Shown piece after piece: positions 25,359 to 27,010 of a DNA stretch of 27,010 nucleotides. Position 1 is the first letter of the stretch. The number at the start of each line of letters is the position of its first letter. The position numbers and the translations under genes were made by a program. The DNA is from an uncultured Streptomyces sp. (GTDB lineage: Bacteria > Actinomycetota > Actinomycetes > Streptomycetales > Streptomycetaceae): NCBI GenBank assembly GCA_946480485.1, contig CAMLJW010000011.1, forward strand, positions 1 to 27,010, written 5' to 3'. The notes below the pieces were generated by a model, which saw only the letters and a program-made list of their open reading frames with translations, was not told the DNA's origin and searched no databases.

Positions 25359-27010
25359 GGACGCACGGCCAGCCCGGGTTGCGGTCGTCGGCCCGTTCAG
25401 CGGCCCTCGGGCCGCCTGGGGCCGACTGCTGCGGGACAGCGCCGCCCACGAGGCACACCCGTGGCTGCACTGGGATTTCCACGACGACCGGGGTGACGGC
25501 CCGGTCGGCGAATCCGTGGCAGCCGCCGTCGTCGCCCACGGCGGCTACGACGCGGTGATCGGGCACTTCAACAGCATGGGCGCCCGAGCGGCACTGCCGC
25601 TCTACCGGGCCGCGGGCCTGCCGCTGGTGCTCCCGCTGGCCACCTCTCCCGGGCTGCTCGACGACTGCGGCGGCAGCGCGCTGCGGTGGTGCTCCACCGA
25701 CCGCGAGCAGGCTGCCGCCCTGTGTGCGGACGCCGCCGCACGAGGGCACCGGCGGCTGCTGGTGACCGACGACGGCAGTGAGTACGGCAGCCAACTGGCC
25801 AACCTCTTCACCGAGTTACCCGAGCAGCGACCCGGCCTCGCCATCGAGCGGGAAGCAGCCGCGTCCCAGCCGCCGGCGCCCGGAGCGGCGGTGGTGGTGT
25901 GCGGAACACACTTCGGCGCCGCACTCACCGCCCGACGACTGCGCGCGGCGGACTTCACCGGCCATTTGTACTTCACCGATGACTGCGCGGTGGCCGAGTT
26001 CGCCGAACTGGTCGGCCCGGCGGGCCACGGAGCACGTGCGGCCCGTCTGCGCGGCGGCGCCCCGGCGCGTGTCGGAGCGGGGTTCGCCGCACTCGTCGCC
26101 GCACTGGAGACACGGTCGGCGGCCGACGGGGGGGCACAACTGCTCGCGGCGCTGCGCAGCCATGCAGGGTTCGGCTTCACTCCGGACGGTGACCCGGTGG
26201 CTTCCTGCCCCGGCCACGGCTGGGAAGTCGTCGCGGTCCCCACTGCGGTGGACCGCCGCCGGCGCGAGGGCCCGGCCACTGGTTCCCGGCCCGCCGCGTA
26301 CGACGTCGTCGTGATCGGCGCGGGCGTCGTCGGATCAGTCACCGCCGCGGCGCTGTCGGCGGCCGGACGCCGTGTCGCCCTCACCCTGCCATCTGCGGGG
26401 CGGCCCGGAGCCACTGACTTCTCCGGCGGCTTGGTACGCGCCTACGAACCAAAGCCCGCACACCGGGCACTGGCGATACGCAGCAGCACCCTGCTGTGGT
26501 CCCGCGATCCCTCCTCCCGGGGCAGCAGCGGGCTGGACTTCCACTTCCACCGCACCGGATCGCTGGTACTGCTGGGCCCGGAGGACCTCACCGAGGCGCG
26601 CACCGGTGTTGCAGAGTTGACCGCTGCGGGCATCGAGGCCCACCTGCTGAACCCCGGCGAAGTGGCCGACCGTTTCCCGGAGATGGCGGTGGACGACCTC
26701 GCGGGCGCCGTGTGGGAACCCGCCGGTGGCTACGCCCATCCGCCCGCGGTAGCCCAGGCCCATCATGACCTGGCCCTACGTAACGGTGCTACCGCCTTGC
26801 CCGGCACCGTCCAGGAGGTGATAGAGGGTCCGGACGGCGTGCGCGTGACCCTGGACTCCGGCGCCGTCACCGCCCGTGTGGCAGTCCTCGCCGCAGGCGT
26901 TGGCACGCCCGCCATCGCCGGCCACCGACTGTCGGCCGGGCGCCCCGTGCGCTCCGGTCCGCGGCCGCGGCTTCGAACCCGGCGCATCCGCTACGCGTTC
27001 TTCGACCGGG
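25351..27010 (+). CDS. Substrate-binding-protein-like domain fused to DAO-family FAD oxidoreductase (partial)
   Basis: GTG at 25351 has AAGGAG 8 bases upstream; the frame is open to the window edge (553 residues, C-terminus missing). Residues 10-300 look like a type 1 periplasmic-binding fold of the branched-chain amino-acid class: AVVGPFSGPRAAWG, AVIGHFNSMGARAALPLYRA, LRWCSTDREQAAALC and LLVTDDGSEYG. There is no signal peptide, so it would be cytosolic. From residue 317 a flavin-binding Rossmann motif appears (YDVVVIGAGVVGS, GAGVVG at 323-328), followed by DAO-family features (FSGGLVRAY, YAHPPAVAQA, AVLAAGVGT), as in glycine or D-amino-acid oxidases. It is co-translated with the MetRS-like gene. 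A sensor or carrier domain feeding an oxidase is inferred; the architecture is unusual. Confidence 0.85.
   Translation, partial: MSEDARPARVAVVGPFSGPRAAWGRLLRDSAAHEAHPWLHWDFHDDRGDGPVGESVAAAVVAHGGYDAVIGHFNSMGARAALPLYRAAGLPLVLPLATSPGLLDDCGGSALRWCSTDREQAAALCADAAARGHRRLLVTDDGSEYGSQLANLFTELPEQRPGLAIEREAAASQPPAPGAAVVVCGTHFGAALTARRLRAADFTGHLYFTDDCAVAEFAELVGPAGHGARAARLRGGAPARVGAGFAALVAALETRSAADGGAQLLAALRSHAGFGFTPDGDPVASCPGHGWEVVAVPTAVDRRRREGPATGSRPAAYDVVVIGAGVVGSVTAAALSAAGRRVALTLPSAGRPGATDFSGGLVRAYEPKPAHRALAIRSSTLLWSRDPSSRGSSGLDFHFHRTGSLVLLGPEDLTEARTGVAELTAAGIEAHLLNPGEVADRFPEMAVDDLAGAVWEPAGGYAHPPAVAQAHHDLALRNGATALPGTVQEVIEGPDGVRVTLDSGAVTARVAVLAAGVGTPAIAGHRLSAGRPVRSGPRPRLRTRRIRYAFFDR

Noticed and set aside
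1..27010. CRISPR arrays, tRNA or rRNA genes, riboswitches
   Set aside because: No regularly spaced repeats, cloverleaf-compatible segments, rRNA-like stretches or T-box-like leaders were seen on either strand by eye.

Overview
This is a very GC-rich actinobacterial window, almost certainly Streptomyces or a close relative. The support is the strong G/C third-position bias, GTG/TTG starts with AGGAGG-type ribosome sites, and families typical of streptomycetes: an XRE/DUF397 pair, a DUF6879 protein, a DUF4333 lipoprotein, EspC-like and T7SS-signal proteins, and PglY/PglZ.

Left part (1-6.6 kb): a decayed accessory region. It holds the C-terminal remnant of an IS3-type transposase, an EspC-like small protein followed by the stump of a type VII-secreted toxin, a DUF4333 lipoprotein, an XRE regulator overlapping a DUF397 gene, and a streptomycete HTH protein with a C-terminal zinc ribbon. 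Next come a lysozyme-like fragment, a trypsin-co-occurring (TCO) domain run into a broken NB-ARC/TPR gene, and a small secreted protein.

Centre (6.6-17.9 kb): on the minus strand, the pglY-pglZ-brxD-brxHI part of a type 2 BREX (phage growth limitation) defence system. pglY is broken by a one-base frameshift as given. A 13-bp-stem hairpin directly after pglZ suggests pglYZ and brxD-brxHI are separate transcription units. pglW (kinase) and pglX (methyltransferase), needed for classical BREX-2, are not in the window. Diverging from pglY is a VapBC-like toxin-antitoxin pair.

Middle right (17.9-19.5 kb): a two-gene DUF6879 operon between two related remnants of a TPR-protein C terminus.

Right part (19.5-27.0 kb): a methyltransferase; a minus-strand set of a complete seryl-tRNA synthetase, a GT4 glycosyltransferase and an alanyl-tRNA-synthetase-like core; and, divergently, a methionyl-tRNA-synthetase-like protein lacking its HIGH-motif end and carrying a degenerate KMSKS loop. 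This last gene overlaps an unusual fusion of a substrate-binding-protein-like domain with a D-amino-acid-oxidase-like flavoprotein that runs off the window. Three synthetase-like genes with an amino-acid oxidase look like a specialised-metabolism locus, possibly aminoacyl-tRNA-dependent or N-N-bond forming. This is the least explained part of the window.

About ten recognisable genes carry single-base frameshifts, several next to short G/C runs. Either the sequence has indel errors or the region is decaying; this limits every claim that a gene is broken.
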